DNA from: Gentiana macrophylla
Lineage: Eukaryota; Streptophyta; Magnoliopsida; Gentianales; Gentianaceae
Reading direction: 5' to 3'
NCBI GenBank assembly: GCA_026214975.1
Contig: JAOBSW010000411.1
Span: 46,790 to 110,789 of the forward strand
Length of the DNA: 64,000 nucleotides
Positions 42,107-53,222 of the stretch are shown piece after piece. Numbering within the stretch: position 1 is the stretch's first letter; each line of letters opens with the position of its first letter. The notes under the pieces were generated by a model. The model did no database searches and was not told where the DNA came from. It saw only the letters and a program-made list of their open reading frames with translations. The position numbers and the translations under genes are program-made.

Positions 42107-42921
42107 CGATAGCAAAATACTTAATCGCTAACTTTAACCGGCGTAATATCGGGTTAGAAGGCAAAGATAGTGGTTACAAGGTCGAATCCACGAGGAGTAA
42201 CAATGAAGTACCAAAGATGACGTAGAACTTGGTTGAGATCAATAGATAGTGGAAAGATTAACAAGTAATGCGAAATAACGATTACACTATTGGTTTTGCT
42301 TATATGATTAAAAAGCATAGCGAACTACGATCCAATGGGTTACTTTTACCCCACAGAAAGACTCGACAAGGAGCGTGTCTTAACCGACCTACCTATCCAA
42401 TTCGGTTTATATGACATCCACGGGTACCAACTTCTAATTCTCGGTGTTATGTTCGAACAACTCTCGCTTAACACCTACGCCAGGCTAATTAACCCTCCCT
42501 TTAGAAAGCCAACTAACGTAGCATGGTTTACCAAAATCTTGAGCCGCTCGGAAAATCGATGACAACCTCACATAGGGCACAATCCTAACAACTAGCTAGG
42601 TTGTTAATCTAACAACTAGGCTGTGTCTACGCAATGATCCTAAAACCCCTTATCCCACATCTCACCGCAAAATACATCTATAAGTTCGATGTGTGTGTGA
42701 CATTGAACGAGGTTGTCAATCTAATTCAAAGCGATAATATTTATAAGAACAAGTTTTAGAACGTGGATTAATCATTCAAACGTTTAATTAAGCGCTACAC
42801 TACTCCCGTCTAATCCCTCTTAGGGTTTTCGCTTGCTTTCACATAATTCGGCTACACAACTATTTAGCTACTCATAATGGAATTGAAAAACGAAATAATA
42901 ATGAAAGCAATAATCAAAAAC
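42107..42921. mobile_element. LTR-like fragment inserted in or replacing part of Copia-A
   Basis: The segment has no coding capacity. It contains GGTCGAATCCACGAGGAGTA and a long ACC/CTA-rich leader-like stretch typical of Athila/Tat-type LTRs; 54,243-55,852 has a similar style. It joins the Copia-A RT fragment directly to a second Copia-A LTR copy. It may be a solo LTR or a recombination product; I saw no termini with target duplication. Confidence 0.4.
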
Positions 42922-43104
42922 ATAGATATTGTATTAATTATTATGTTCCTGATTACAACAGTAGCATACACATATATATATATGCTTAGGATATTAACCA
43001 CCTCTTAATATAAGGGATACTACCATACCACTTGGTATTATCTAAGCCATACACTTATCAAACATACCAAAACACACATGGCTAATTATCCAATTATCCT
43101 AACA
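42922..43104 (-). repeat. Second Copia-A LTR copy (partial)
   Basis: It matches 40233-40716 without the MITE, from TAGATATTGTATTAATTATT to TTATCCAATTATCCTAACA. No primer site or gag follows on its interior side, so the 5' half of Copia-A has been lost. Confidence 0.8.
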
Positions 43105-44734
43105 GTATTGGAGTGAAAGGATTGTTTTATTGAGTAAAATATGTAATGTACATCAGTATATATACAGCTGAATGGAACATTCTAGGCCTACAAAAGATAA
43201 ATACAATAAATACAAAATTACATATATATTTATCTTTAAACGAAATAATTGAAGTAAAACCTATATGACTAATGGAAAGGGAACAACCATCGCCAATAAC
43301 AATATTATCCAAACATGTATAAGGATCATGCAGAGAGAGAAGGTTGAAGTCATGAGTCATATGATGTGAGGCACCACTGTCAAGCAACCAAGATGAGGAA
43401 GTGAGATCCGGGTTTGCTTGAGGAGGGGGAGGAGGCCTCGGGCTTTGAGGGCCAGCCTAGGGACGGGGCAGTTGTTGGAAAAATGGATATGTAGGGTACC
43501 GTTTAGCAGAGTGTCCATGGGTTCCACATAGTTGACAATTTACATGGTACGGGCGAGGAGTACGGGCAGCAGGTTGTTGCGGATTGGGAGGATAGTAGGG
43601 TGTAAATTGTGGATGAGGAGAAAATGAGGGAGCTGGCTGTGGCTGTGGCTGTGGGGCATTGTAAGGAGCTGGGGGACGTGGCTGAGTAGTTGGACGAGGT
43701 GGGTAATTTGAGGCAAAGGTTGTATAACCAGGGGGATTGGCTGTGGTGTGTTGATGGAGGACTGCTTCATGATTAAGAAGTTTCTCATGAAGTCCAGGAA
43801 AAGTAATTAGGGTATCACGGGCTTGTATAGCACGGGACAATTCACTATACCCAGGGCCGAGGTTTTGGAAAACAATATCAACAATATCTTCTTTGTCAAC
43901 GGGGGCATCAAGGGCGGCTAATTCATCAGCCTTTGCTTTAATGGAGGTAATATAAGTGGAGATAGAGGAGTTACCTTCGGTGATTGAACGGAGATGCTGT
44001 TTTAATTGTTTAATTCTACCGCTACTGGGCTTACCGAAGGTGTTAGTGAGAATCGTCCACGCTTCATGGGATGAACATGTGTGTTGAACTATGGAGACGA
44101 GGTCCGGCTAGATAGATCCCAAAAGAAAATTGTGGACCAGTGAAGAGCCACAGAGCATATGACGGATTTGGAGAAGACACGCCATTGGAGGTGATGTGCG
44201 TCGGCGGACAGGAAGTTATACCATTAACATAACCGATTAGATTGTATCCCGTCAGAAGAGTAGTTATTTGCAGCTTCCAGGCTGCGTAATTGGTGTTGGT
44301 GAGCTTCAAGGATGCGTGAAGGACGGGGTTGAGGGCAACGATGGACGTGGTGGTGGGTGGCATGGCAGCGGTGGGTGTGGTTGGGCTAGTGGGTGAGGTT
44401 GCAGAGCTAGGGTCGAGTGAGGACAGGGCTGCCAGAAAAAAAAAACGTTGGAGGTTGAGGATGGGTTCAGGCAAAGAACGTGGAGAAGAAGATGGGTTTT
44501 GCGGCTGGAAGGTTAAACGGAAAAATAATTAAATAAAAAAGAAAATAAAGACAGGGATACAAAAAATAGGGAGAATTGAATTCTCAAGTCTCTGCTACCA
44601 TAATATATGTATTAGAGTGAAAGGATTGTTGCATTGAGTAAAATGTGTATTATACATCAGTATATATACAGCTGAATGAAACATTCTAGGTCTATAAAAG
44701 ATAAATACAAAATTACAAATATATTTATCTCTAA
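43105..44734 (-). mobile_element. Copia-B: short LTR element carrying only gag and protease
   Basis: Direct repeats of about 125 bp at 43105-43225 and 44608-44734 (GAGTGAAAGGATTGTT, CATCAGTATATATACAGCTG) act as LTRs. On the minus strand a primer site-like TGGTAGCAGAG follows the upper LTR. Between them only gag and protease sequence is present. Integrase, RT and RNase H are missing, giving a 1.6-kb non-autonomous element or internal deletion. Its left LTR abuts the Copia-A LTR without spacer. Confidence 0.75.
43230..44474 (-). pseudogene. Copia-B gag-protease
   Basis: In the minus direction the N-terminal frame (from 44474) includes NPVLHASLKLTNTNYAAWKL, the gag start typical of Retrofit/Ale-like Copia elements. 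The second frame (from 43840) is Pro/Gln-rich and holds a knuckle CQLCGTHGHSAKRY, in which the last Cys is Tyr. After a stop it continues to the protease motif WLLDSGASHHMTHDF, followed by VIGDGCSLSI. Sequence ends at the LTR shortly after. A frame change occurs near 44,060-44,100. Confidence 0.8.
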
Positions 44735-44901
44735 TAATGACTAAGTACTTTCTGATAATTCATTTGGATCCTTTCTAGACATCATCCATGTCAAGAACTT
44801 CACTATCTTATGTAGGGGCGACTGCACCCAATTAGAAATGGTTCACCAACCCGTTAAAAAAATATTACATGATAAAAAATTATGTATTACACACACTTAT
44901 T

Positions 44902-44956
<55 letters not shown>

Positions 44957-45271
44957 AAACTGAGCTGTTTATTTTTATATATTGATCTGTATTGACACAT
45001 ATTGAACTATATAAAATATAATACTAAGTTTAGTTTACAAAATATGACAAATTTCTTTTCGAATTCGTATCACCAACTTCCCTGAAATTGCGCTCTGATC
45101 TTATTCGCGCTTTGTCATCTGCAGGTACAAATTACCTTAATAAGAAAAAAGCCTTCAATTTTAAACTTATTATTGGCCGGAAGGAAAATCATTTTTTCTT
45201 GGCAATAACCCAATAGAGAAACAGTTGTTGCAACATCAAATAGAAATCCCACAAAGATTTCTCCGGGCCTG
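44735..45271. other. Intron remnant with a palindromic microsatellite
   Basis: There is no gene. (AC)n(AT)n(GT)n at 44902-44956 forms a near-perfect palindrome. Confidence 0.6.
44902..44956. repeat. Self-complementary (AC)n(AT)n(GT)n microsatellite
   Basis: Alternating AC, then AT, then GT repeats give an inverted repeat of about 55 bp that could extrude as a cruciform. The AC/GT parts also have Z-DNA character. Confidence 0.9.
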
Positions 45272-45460
45272 CCCATAGAGAAATCACATTACATAGAAAA
45301 GCTTACAGGGTAATCTCATTGGATAAAGAAATCTCAAGAGTATTCTTAATACAATTAGATTTCTCTGGAGTATGCAATGTTTGTGCAATGAGAATGCTCT
45401 ATGAAATGATTGTACGGTGTGGTTTCTCTATGGACCTCGAATAGTCAACAATTCTTTTAT
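45272..45460. repeat. Dispersed duplicate of 49852-50039
   Basis: About 188 bp, from GCCCATAGAGAAATCACATT to CGAATAGTCAACAATTCTTT, is nearly identical to 49852-50039, with a handful of substitutions. Both copies lie in the LRR gene introns. Confidence 0.9.
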
Positions 45461-45904
45461 ATATATTATAAAATAAATCTACTTAATATCATTACTACTA
45501 TTATAAAAGAGCGGGTGTGTTTCCCCCATCAAGTATTTCTCCCTTTTAAAATTGTTATAAATTTAATTTGGTATATTCCATATATACATTCAGTCAATAA
45601 TAATAAGCCTTAATTAAATTTCATAAATATCTATCCAATCAATTATAAAAATCTAACAATAAAAGTAATGATTATAAAAGGAATGAACAAGAAATGATAC
45701 GGTGCAAAGTGCAAAATGCAAATCCGGAAAACCAAAACTAAAAGGAATGAAAAGATGCACAATTGTGTGATGGAAATATTGTTTAATATTGTTTTAACTT
45801 CTATGATTTTAGTTATAAACCTAACCACAGATTTGGTTCAAAAAAATTATTTATTAAATTATAAATGTAATTTCAATTAGATAAATCAAACGCCTAACAA
45901 ATGC

Positions 45905-46215
45905 TTTTTGTTTTTGAGGAAACAATAAATTTTATTAATCAATGTCCATCAAACAAGCGACTAAAACATCATTAGAGGCGAGGTGTCCCAAGATGCCTGT
46001 GTAGTAACTAACAAAGCATACCTAGCTAAAAAGTGCCACCAGTCCTGCACTAAACAACCCTGAGCTGTAAGATATTTCACTGGTCTGCAAATTAATGACG
46101 CTAAATACATGCTAAGTAATCACTCTCCACCACGAGTCTCTGAATCCCCAAACGCCTCGCCTCCTCCAGAGCTAAGAAAATAGCTTTAAGCTCTGATACG
46201 CTAAATCCGTAAAGA
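45905..46215 (-). pseudogene. Decayed LINE RNase H-like 3' end
   Basis: On the minus strand SELKAIFLALEEARRLG is followed by QRLVVESDYLACI, the RVT_3 RNase H pattern of plant L1-type LINEs (Glu in the helix, VESD acidic block). The frame then decays. Downstream in minus orientation the sequence ends in an AT-rich segment with CTCAAAAACAAAAAGC, a possible short A tail. A host RNase H-like gene fragment is the alternative. Confidence 0.5.
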
Positions 46216-47975
46216 AGCCCTCGGATTCATGTTGGACCCCCAAGAGGGCCCAATAACAAATATGGTCCGTGGCCCAATCAATTCGCACTATAATAAGACG
46301 AGTGTGGACAAGAATAATCCGGCCCATCTCATGCCATCATGACATTCATGGTCGATTAGGCAAAGGGTCTCAACAATAATGCCTTCACAGGCCACATACT
46401 ATGCAAGATGAAGCACCGGTGGCCGACCAACCTCGCCCCTCAATCCAAAGCCCACTTCATTAGGCAATACAATAAAATAAATAATTAATGTGTTGATCTA
46501 GATGAAAAATGTATTAATCATTATCTAACATGTAGAAGTAGAAATATAATTGAAGTGCGAGTGTGTTTCTTCTCTATAAATTTTCCACAAAAAAGTGTTT
46601 ATCCCTAATATATTTTCTCATTAAATATAACATTCACGGTTAAATATAAGTAGATAACAAAGATAAAAGGTGTGGTTATAAAGATAAGATGAAGATGACG
46701 TTTCTAAGAAAAAACATTGTGATCATAAGGTGGTTTGATGAGTTATAACTTATTGAGCCAGATAAATTTTTGAGGCTATAGATTCGCCGTCTGTACCAGC
46801 ATAATTCTAATAGTAGTATCAATGGATTATTTAAACAAGAGCCTTAAAAAGTATAAAAACACCACCACGTCATATTTATGAATAAATGGATATAACCATG
46901 TATCCTTGGTAAAATTATCAACAAAATTAGGTAATATTTGAAACCATCAGACGATACAATTGAGGATGCCCAAATGTTGGTGAAATAATCTCTAAGGATG
47001 GGAATAACATAAAATAGAAGTAGCAAAAAAAGCACACAATAGGAAGAAAGCAACAGTAGTGGCAACTTCTAGATCATTTGACAAAGAATATCTTGAAAAT
47101 GGGAGTAAATGGGTGACAAAAATGATGATGCTCAACACTTTTTGATGCTGTATTCACTGCGAAAAGCGAGAAGAGAAGCGTTTGACCATTCATACAATCC
47201 ATTTTTAACCGGTCAGTGTATCATAGGAGTACTCGTAAAAAATTCCTTCAAATAAATTTAGAGGGTAAGATTTCAAAGAAACATTATGGACTTGGCAAAG
47301 CTAAAAGATGAATAGTAAATTACGAGGTATGCTGGGAACACAACGAACATTGACATAGGTGAGATCGGTCACCGTACATGTGACACTCATCAGGACACAC
47401 ATAGAGTGATAAAAACCATATCAACATATGGGACGACATGAGCTCACTCGATATCGGGCCTCTACCAACAAGCTCCGTCTTTAGTACAATGCATGCCACC
47501 TCTATCATCAAAAACCGATGTGATGCACGTCATCCTCGTCCGATATGGTGTAGGTCGCGTTCATCCCTTATAACCGACAAGCCGTAAGGCGTCCATGGTC
47601 TCTCACATCGATGTCGTGCAGGTCATCTCTGTCGTTTATGCTCAATACAATACAATTTATCCTTGACCTTAAGCAACCATTACATTCTCTTCAATAAGCA
47701 TTCAGGGCTTCACGCAGACATTACTCCTTGATAGTAATTATTGTAGTGATGGCTTTGAAATTTACGTTCCATGATAGCGTGAGCCCTAACTGCTCCATAA
47801 CAGGCTTCATTACATCAATACATAGTAAACTCCCTTGACCATGAATTCAGTGCATCATAATTCACTCCCCACGAGGGAGATTTATATAAAGTATCATCAT
47901 CATCAACTACAAGGTATGCACATAATACAACTGCTATACATTCCCGATTACTCCTTGATAATTAACATTATATCC
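46216..47975. other. No recognisable gene
   Basis: Intron-like DNA. A GC-richer block at 46,230-46,480 (GGGCCCAATAACAAATATGG) might be part of an LTR, but no partner was found. Confidence 0.4.
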
Positions 47976-48760
47976 CTATAGTGTGATGGAAATATTATTA
48001 CCATCACCAACCATGATGTCTTTATTGCCATAATAGGGCATGTGTAATGCCAAATTACTAAGATTAGTGGTAACATGATGCGTAGTACTACCATCAAGAA
48101 GCCATAGAGAAGAAGACGAAGCATCCAAATGTGCTTGTAGTGGACACAATGTTGGGGGACTGGACCGAATGAGAAAAATTTGTAAGAGGTTGAACCTGGT
48201 AAGATGCATCATTTCTCTCGAATGTCCTTGCACTTTTCACACTTGGAAATACTCAAGTAGGACTTTTAGGGCAAAAACTCGAGCCTTCTAAATGAGAGAA
48301 AGTATTTTGTGCATGTTTCATGAATTAGGAATAGTAAAATGCGTAAACGTACTAGCATCTTTGGCGAGGATGTCGTACACCTGAAATGAGTTGTAGCAAG
48401 ACCAGAAAATCGACCGGCTTCATCTTAGACGGAAGAGTCTCATAATTAAATAGTTTTTCATAGAACTCTTCAAAATCAATAGGAGAGACATATGCTTGAA
48501 CAACCTTAGCCAACTCTTTATAGTCATCTCCTAAATTGTCTGAAATAAGATTCACAAGATCATTCAGATCTGTCGACTAATTCATCAACCTTTTCACAAC
48601 TTGTAGAGAGATTGTGTGAGAACCTTTTTCATAGATTTGAGGAATTGTTTAATTTGTTTGATTCAAACCACATGGAGGGCTTTGCATGTGTATCATATCT
48701 GATGAGTCCATGCATCACAAGAAGTCTTTTCCTGAGTGATTTACGGAATGATATTTTGAG
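47976..48760 (-). pseudogene. Copia gag-protease fragment
   Basis: Minus-strand frames show a gag C-terminal helix segment (LISDNLGDDYKELAKVVQAY, VSPIDFEEFYEKLFNYE). Then comes a protease motif WLLDGSTTHHVTTNLSNLAL with DIMVGDGNNISI. The catalytic DSGAT is altered to DGSTT, so protease activity would be lost. Several frameshifts occur. No LTR is assigned. It differs from Copia-B. Confidence 0.7.
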
Positions 48761-49602
48761 AGTGAGAAGATATAAGGGCATTTAGGATTAGTTGATCATA
48801 TCTAATCCAATGATATTATAACGATTGCGATTGAGGACAAAGATTAATTCCATCTTGCATAATCCACCAGTTAAATAGAATGCATTTATTATGCGGGAGA
48901 CATGTTGGATTGATATGCAAGGTTTTGGCAACTTCGTCATCTAAATAGAGCGATGAAAGTATAAAGCGAGTGATAGTTATAGTGACTAAGGTATATGTCT
49001 AACCTTTTATAACCCACAATAAAATTCTATTGTTTCAACATTCCTCCCACAAAGATACAAAATAAATTGAATTTTAAGTTCATACATCAAAATGTTTAAA
49101 AATACCGATCATTATCTCAAATATTACTTTGTTTAATAAGTGTTACTTTACAATTACTAAAATATATTAATAGCTAAGATATAACAAATATATAGAAATA
49201 TGTGTACATGAAACCCACATTCTATACTTTTTGCATGCACTTATCAGTATGAGTTGTTTAGAGTAAGAATTTCACAAAAGTTGCTTAATTTTTATTTTTT
49301 TTTTTGTAAATCCATAGGTTTACTAGATAATTACGAAAAACATGTTATCAATATATATTAAATACACAAATTTATACATTCAAAATACTTATTATCGTTA
49401 AATGAGTGATAAACGTATTGAGTACATGGATAAAGTCAAAATACTAATAATAAATATTTTGTATAATTATTGATAATAGCATATTTATATTTTACAAGGA
49501 TTAAATACTTAATAAATTATGTATTAATTAATATTGTTATATTTTAAATTTTAAATTTTTATTTCAGTAAAAACACGTGCGGATGCAAGTGCATTTTACT
49601 AG
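48761..49602. other. AT-rich intron sequence, no gene
   Basis: Long A/T-rich stretch with no coding, repeat or structural signal that I could recognise. Confidence 0.5.
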
Positions 49603-49696
49603 TCTAATACAAATGCCCTACATCATGAATATACCTTTTAAATATAATCGATGTCAAGAACTTTACTCTTAGTCTTATATACTTTGTCTTGCGCAG

Positions 49697-49768
49697 GGAC
49701 AATGCCGAAGGAGTTGAACAATTTAACTAATCTTCAATATTTAAATCTTGGTAGTAACCATCTCACAG
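49697..49768 (+). CDS. LRR gene exon 2 (first copy)
   Basis: After TTGCGCAG the 72-bp exon supplies GG completing a Gly codon, then TMPKELNNLTNLQYLNLGSN and HLTG, with a GT donor at 49769. It is exactly one 24-residue LRR, phase 1 at both ends, and continues the register of exon 1. Skipping or repeating it keeps the frame. Confidence 0.8.
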
Positions 49769-50136
49769 GTACATAACATTAGGTTACTTAATCATGTTTG
49801 AAAGAATCTCTGTACTTTTCTATTTCTTTTTCTTTCTTTATTAAATACGCCCATAGAGAAATCACATTGCACAGAAAAGCTTACAGGGTAATCTCATTGG
49901 ATAAAGAAATCTCAAGAGTATTCTTAGTACAATTAGATTTCTCTGGAGTATGCAATGTTAGTGCAATGAGAATGCTCTATGAAATGATTGTACGGTGTGG
50001 TTTCTCTGTGGACCTCGAATAGTCAACAATTCTTTTATAATATCTAATACAAATGCCCTACATCATGAATATACCTTTTAAATATAATCGATGTCAAGAA
50101 CTTTACTCTTAGTCTTATATACTTTGTCTTGCGCAG

Positions 50137-50208
50137 GGACAGTGCCGAAGGAGTTGAACAATTTAACTAATCTTCAATATTTAAATCTTGGTAGTAACCA
50201 TCTCACAG
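50137..50208 (+). CDS. LRR gene exon 2 (duplicated copy)
   Basis: This is identical to 49697-49768 except for ATG to GTG at the second full codon (TVPKEL instead of TMPKEL). Acceptor and donor are intact. It could be spliced in tandem, adding one LRR, or used as an alternative. The remaining exons (further LRRs, membrane span, any kinase) are not seen before a Copia LTR starts at 50444, so the gene may be truncated. Confidence 0.75.
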
Positions 50209-50443
50209 GTACATAACATTAAGTTACTTAAACATGTTCGAAAGAATCTCTGTACTTTTCTAATTCTTTCTTTGTTTAATACATCCAATGACTTTCAGCC
50301 TTGTCTTCTTGCATTTAGTGTAAAAAATCATGAATCCGATTCAAGATTTAAACTAAAACTAACCTCTAAGATTTAAGACAAAAAAGGAAAGAGATTGAGA
50401 TGATCAGCAAAAACTGAAATGAACTATATTCTTTTATTGAGAC

Positions 50444-50839
50444 TGTTGGAACAATGGCTCATTTCTACACGTGTTGTTAATGTTCAAATGATAGCGGCAG
50501 AAAAAGTCTTTAATGGCTACAAGTATGAAAAGTTCAAGATATGATACAAAATTATCGGATACTAGATAACCTACGGAAGTAAATATGACACCATGTTCTC
50601 CTATATAAAGTACCTCGTCCTCAGTTGTAACTCCATCCCATTTTCAGCTAAGTATCAGCTTCAGTACAAAGTGAGGATCCTAAGAGATAATTTTTGTTTG
50701 TAAATTTTTCTCCGATCCGAAAATTGTTTGTTTCGGTGGATGTAGGCGGTGCGAACCACGTTAAATCTGTGTTCTTATTCTTCCATTTATATTCCGCTTG
50801 CTTTGCTTTCAATTCGCTTTGGTGCTTGCTTCACCAACA
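50444..50839 (+). repeat. Copia-C 5' LTR
   Basis: It starts TGTTGGAACAATGGCTC, contains a TATA-like CTATATAAAGTACC near 50,600 and ends around CACCAACA. A primer site-like TGGTATCGAGA follows at 50843. The U5 text (GGTGGATGTAGGCGG, CGAACCACGTTAAATC) is typical of Tork-like Copia LTRs. Confidence 0.7.
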
Positions 50840-51429
50840 AATTGGTATCGAGACATGGTTTGTTAAAGAAACCCGGAATAGAAATATGCTCAAAATCGAT
50901 TTCTATTCATCCCATTAAATAGCTCTCGTTTCCAAGAGTCCACTGCTTCAAACGGTGTGAAAAACGGACATCCGGATCACAAAATATCAATCTCGGAAGT
51001 TTCCCCTTTTTCTTTGCTTTTAAACTGCATTCTCGTCAAATTTGAAGTAGTCGGGTGGAGAAGTAAGAGTTGACCTGGTCAGTCTCTTTGATCTGACCCG
51101 GTCAAACTTTTTTTTAAAAATATATTTTTCGACCAATATTGAATCGGTGGCTAAACTAAAATAGAAACGAATTAAAAATGTTGGTCAATTTTGATCATTT
51201 TTCTTTGTAAAGTTTGCTCGGTTCCTAGATAATTGGAACGTTCTGAGTTCATTTTTACGAGGTCTGCTTTTTCCATTCGAGGTCTCAAAAGTAGAGAAAC
51301 ACCGATTGTGATTATTTCAAATGGTGACAATCAATTAATTTCGAGAGATTGTAGAGGAGAAAATCATCATCGGTTCAATGAGAAGAAAAATGTATTTTGC
51401 CATGAAGGAGACCACAAGTAAAATTATTT

Positions 51430-53222
51430 GGAAGAAAGCGGAGGACAAGTACATGAAGAAAACGTAGAGAATCGTTTATACCTAGAAAAGAATCTTTATT
51501 CGTTTTCAATACAAAAGAGGTACTCCCATGATTGAGTATCTTGATAATTTCAACAAGATTCTTATGGATTTGCAGAAACTAGATGTGGAGATTATGGATG
51601 AAGACTGTCACTTTTGTTGTTGAATCCTCGACGAAACTTATGAAAATTTAACCACAACTCTGTTATACGGTAAAAGCGAGGTTAAATTTATCGATGTTTC
51701 AAATGCTATGGTGAATAATGAGTATCGGAAGAATGATCAACATGATCACCCAGATACTACACCAGAAACTCTAACGGTATCGAGAGGTCGATCAATCAAC
51801 AAATCAGAAAAATCTTTTGGACGTGCTCGCTCAAAGTCGAAAGGATATTCTTGAAGAAGACCTGCAAAGAAGAATGTTCGTATTTTCATCAAAAGGGGAA
51901 CTGGAAGAAGAATTGTCCAAATAAAGACAAGTATGCTGTAAATGTTGCAGAAAAGACAGAAGACGGAGACACGGCATTCACTGCACCTTTTTCTGCTAAT
52001 GCATTTGAAAGATGGATTCTGGATTTTGGATATTCCCACATGTGTCCAGATCGACAATTGTTCTCAGGCTTCGAGGAGATAGATGGAGGAGTTGTTCTTA
52101 CGGGAAATGACAATGCTTGACAAACAAAAGGCAATGGATCAGCACAGTTGAAGATGCACAATGGTACAATCAGAAGACTTACAAATGTAAGGTATGTGCC
52201 TGATTTGAAGAAAAATATTATATCATTGGGGACTCTAGAATCCAAGGGTTACAAAATAACCATGGAAGGTGGAGTTTTGAAGGTAGTAAGAGGTTCATTG
52301 TTAGCCATAAAAGGTAATCTAGAAAGAAATAATATTTTGATACGTCAAGGCTCTGGCACATGTGCTTAGGGCGTGTTGGTGAAAAATATTTGCAAAACCT
52401 TGTGAGTAAAGGTTTACTAAAGGGTGCCAAGGGTGGAAAATTTGACTTATGTGAACACCGTGTCTTTAGCAATCAAACAAGAGTCAAGTTTTGCACTGCC
52501 ATCCACCAAACCAAGGGAGCATTGGACTATGTGCACACTGATGATTTGGGACCTTTAAAGAATGCTTCACTCGGAGGTAAACATCGGTTTGTTACATTTA
52601 TTGATGATTTTTTAAGATATGTCTAGGTGTATACTGCAAAGCACAAGCATGAAGTTATGGACATCTTTCTTAATTGGAATAAGTCGATCGAGACTCAGAT
52701 AGGAAGAAGAATCAAACGGCTCCATTCTGATAATGGCGGAGAATACAAGTCAGATCCATTCAAGAAGGTATGCTAAGAAGAAGGGATATTCAGACATTTC
52801 ACTTTACCAAGAATGCCACAAAAAATTGGTGTTTCCAAACGGATGAATCGAACTCTTGTTGATAAAGTTCGATGCATGCTATCTCAGTCTGGATTAAGCA
52901 AGACATATTGAGGAGAGGCGTTATCTTATGCCTCTTATATCATAAATAGACTACAATCTTCGGCACTAGAAGGAATATTCTAAAGGAGGTATGGATTGGA
53001 AAAGCCGTTTCTGACTACGATTCATTGCGCATATTTGGTTGTCCTGCATATTATCATGTAACAAATTGAAAACAGGATCCTCGAGCCAAGAAAGCTCTTT
53101 TCATAGGATTTAGTGAAGGAGTTAAGGCATTCCGCCTTTGGGATCCCGAGTCAAAGAAGATTGTCTTAAGTCGAGATGTCACTTTTGACGAGTATGTGAT
53201 GTTATAAACACAGATAGGAATA
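51430..53222 (+). pseudogene. Copia-C gag, protease and integrase, decayed
   Basis: Gag pieces include LDNFNKILMDLQKLDVEIMD and TTTLLYGKSEVKF. The knuckle is CSYFHQKGNWKKNC. Protease reads WILDFGYSHMCPDRQLF, with the DSG/DTG motif mutated to DFG. Pre-integrase includes KYLQNLVSKGLLKG. Integrase shows the first Asp in HTDDLGPLKNAS, the second in LHSDNGGEYKSD, but Lys instead of the catalytic Glu in GVSKRMNRTL. Stops are frequent. The sequence ends in the integrase C-terminal region (KKALFIGFSEGVKAFRLWDP), where the LTR of another element begins at 53223. RT and RNase H are absent. Confidence 0.85.

Larger units (their letters stand above)
40133..49696 (+). other. 9.6-kb first intron of the LRR gene, filled with transposons
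   Basis: GTAAGT at 40133 and TTGCGCAG ending at 49696 bracket a segment whose removal joins NNLVG to TMPKELNNL in frame and in LRR register. Inside lie Copia fragments, a MITE, a decayed LINE RNase H, a further gag fragment and plain AT-rich DNA. Which insertions came first is only partly clear. Confidence 0.7.
49603..50270 (+). repeat. 440-bp direct duplication containing LRR exon 2
   Basis: TCTAATACAAATGCCCTACA begins copies at 49603 and 50043. Both run through the splice acceptor, the 72-bp exon, the donor and about 60 bp of the next intron with only a few differences. Copy 1 additionally carries the 188-bp block shared with 45272-45460. The near identity implies a recent event. Confidence 0.9.

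Noticed and set aside
46844..47065. 73-codon hydrophobic frame as a membrane protein
   Set aside because: Leu/Phe/Ile-rich peptides are expected from AT-rich DNA; there is no start context or homology.
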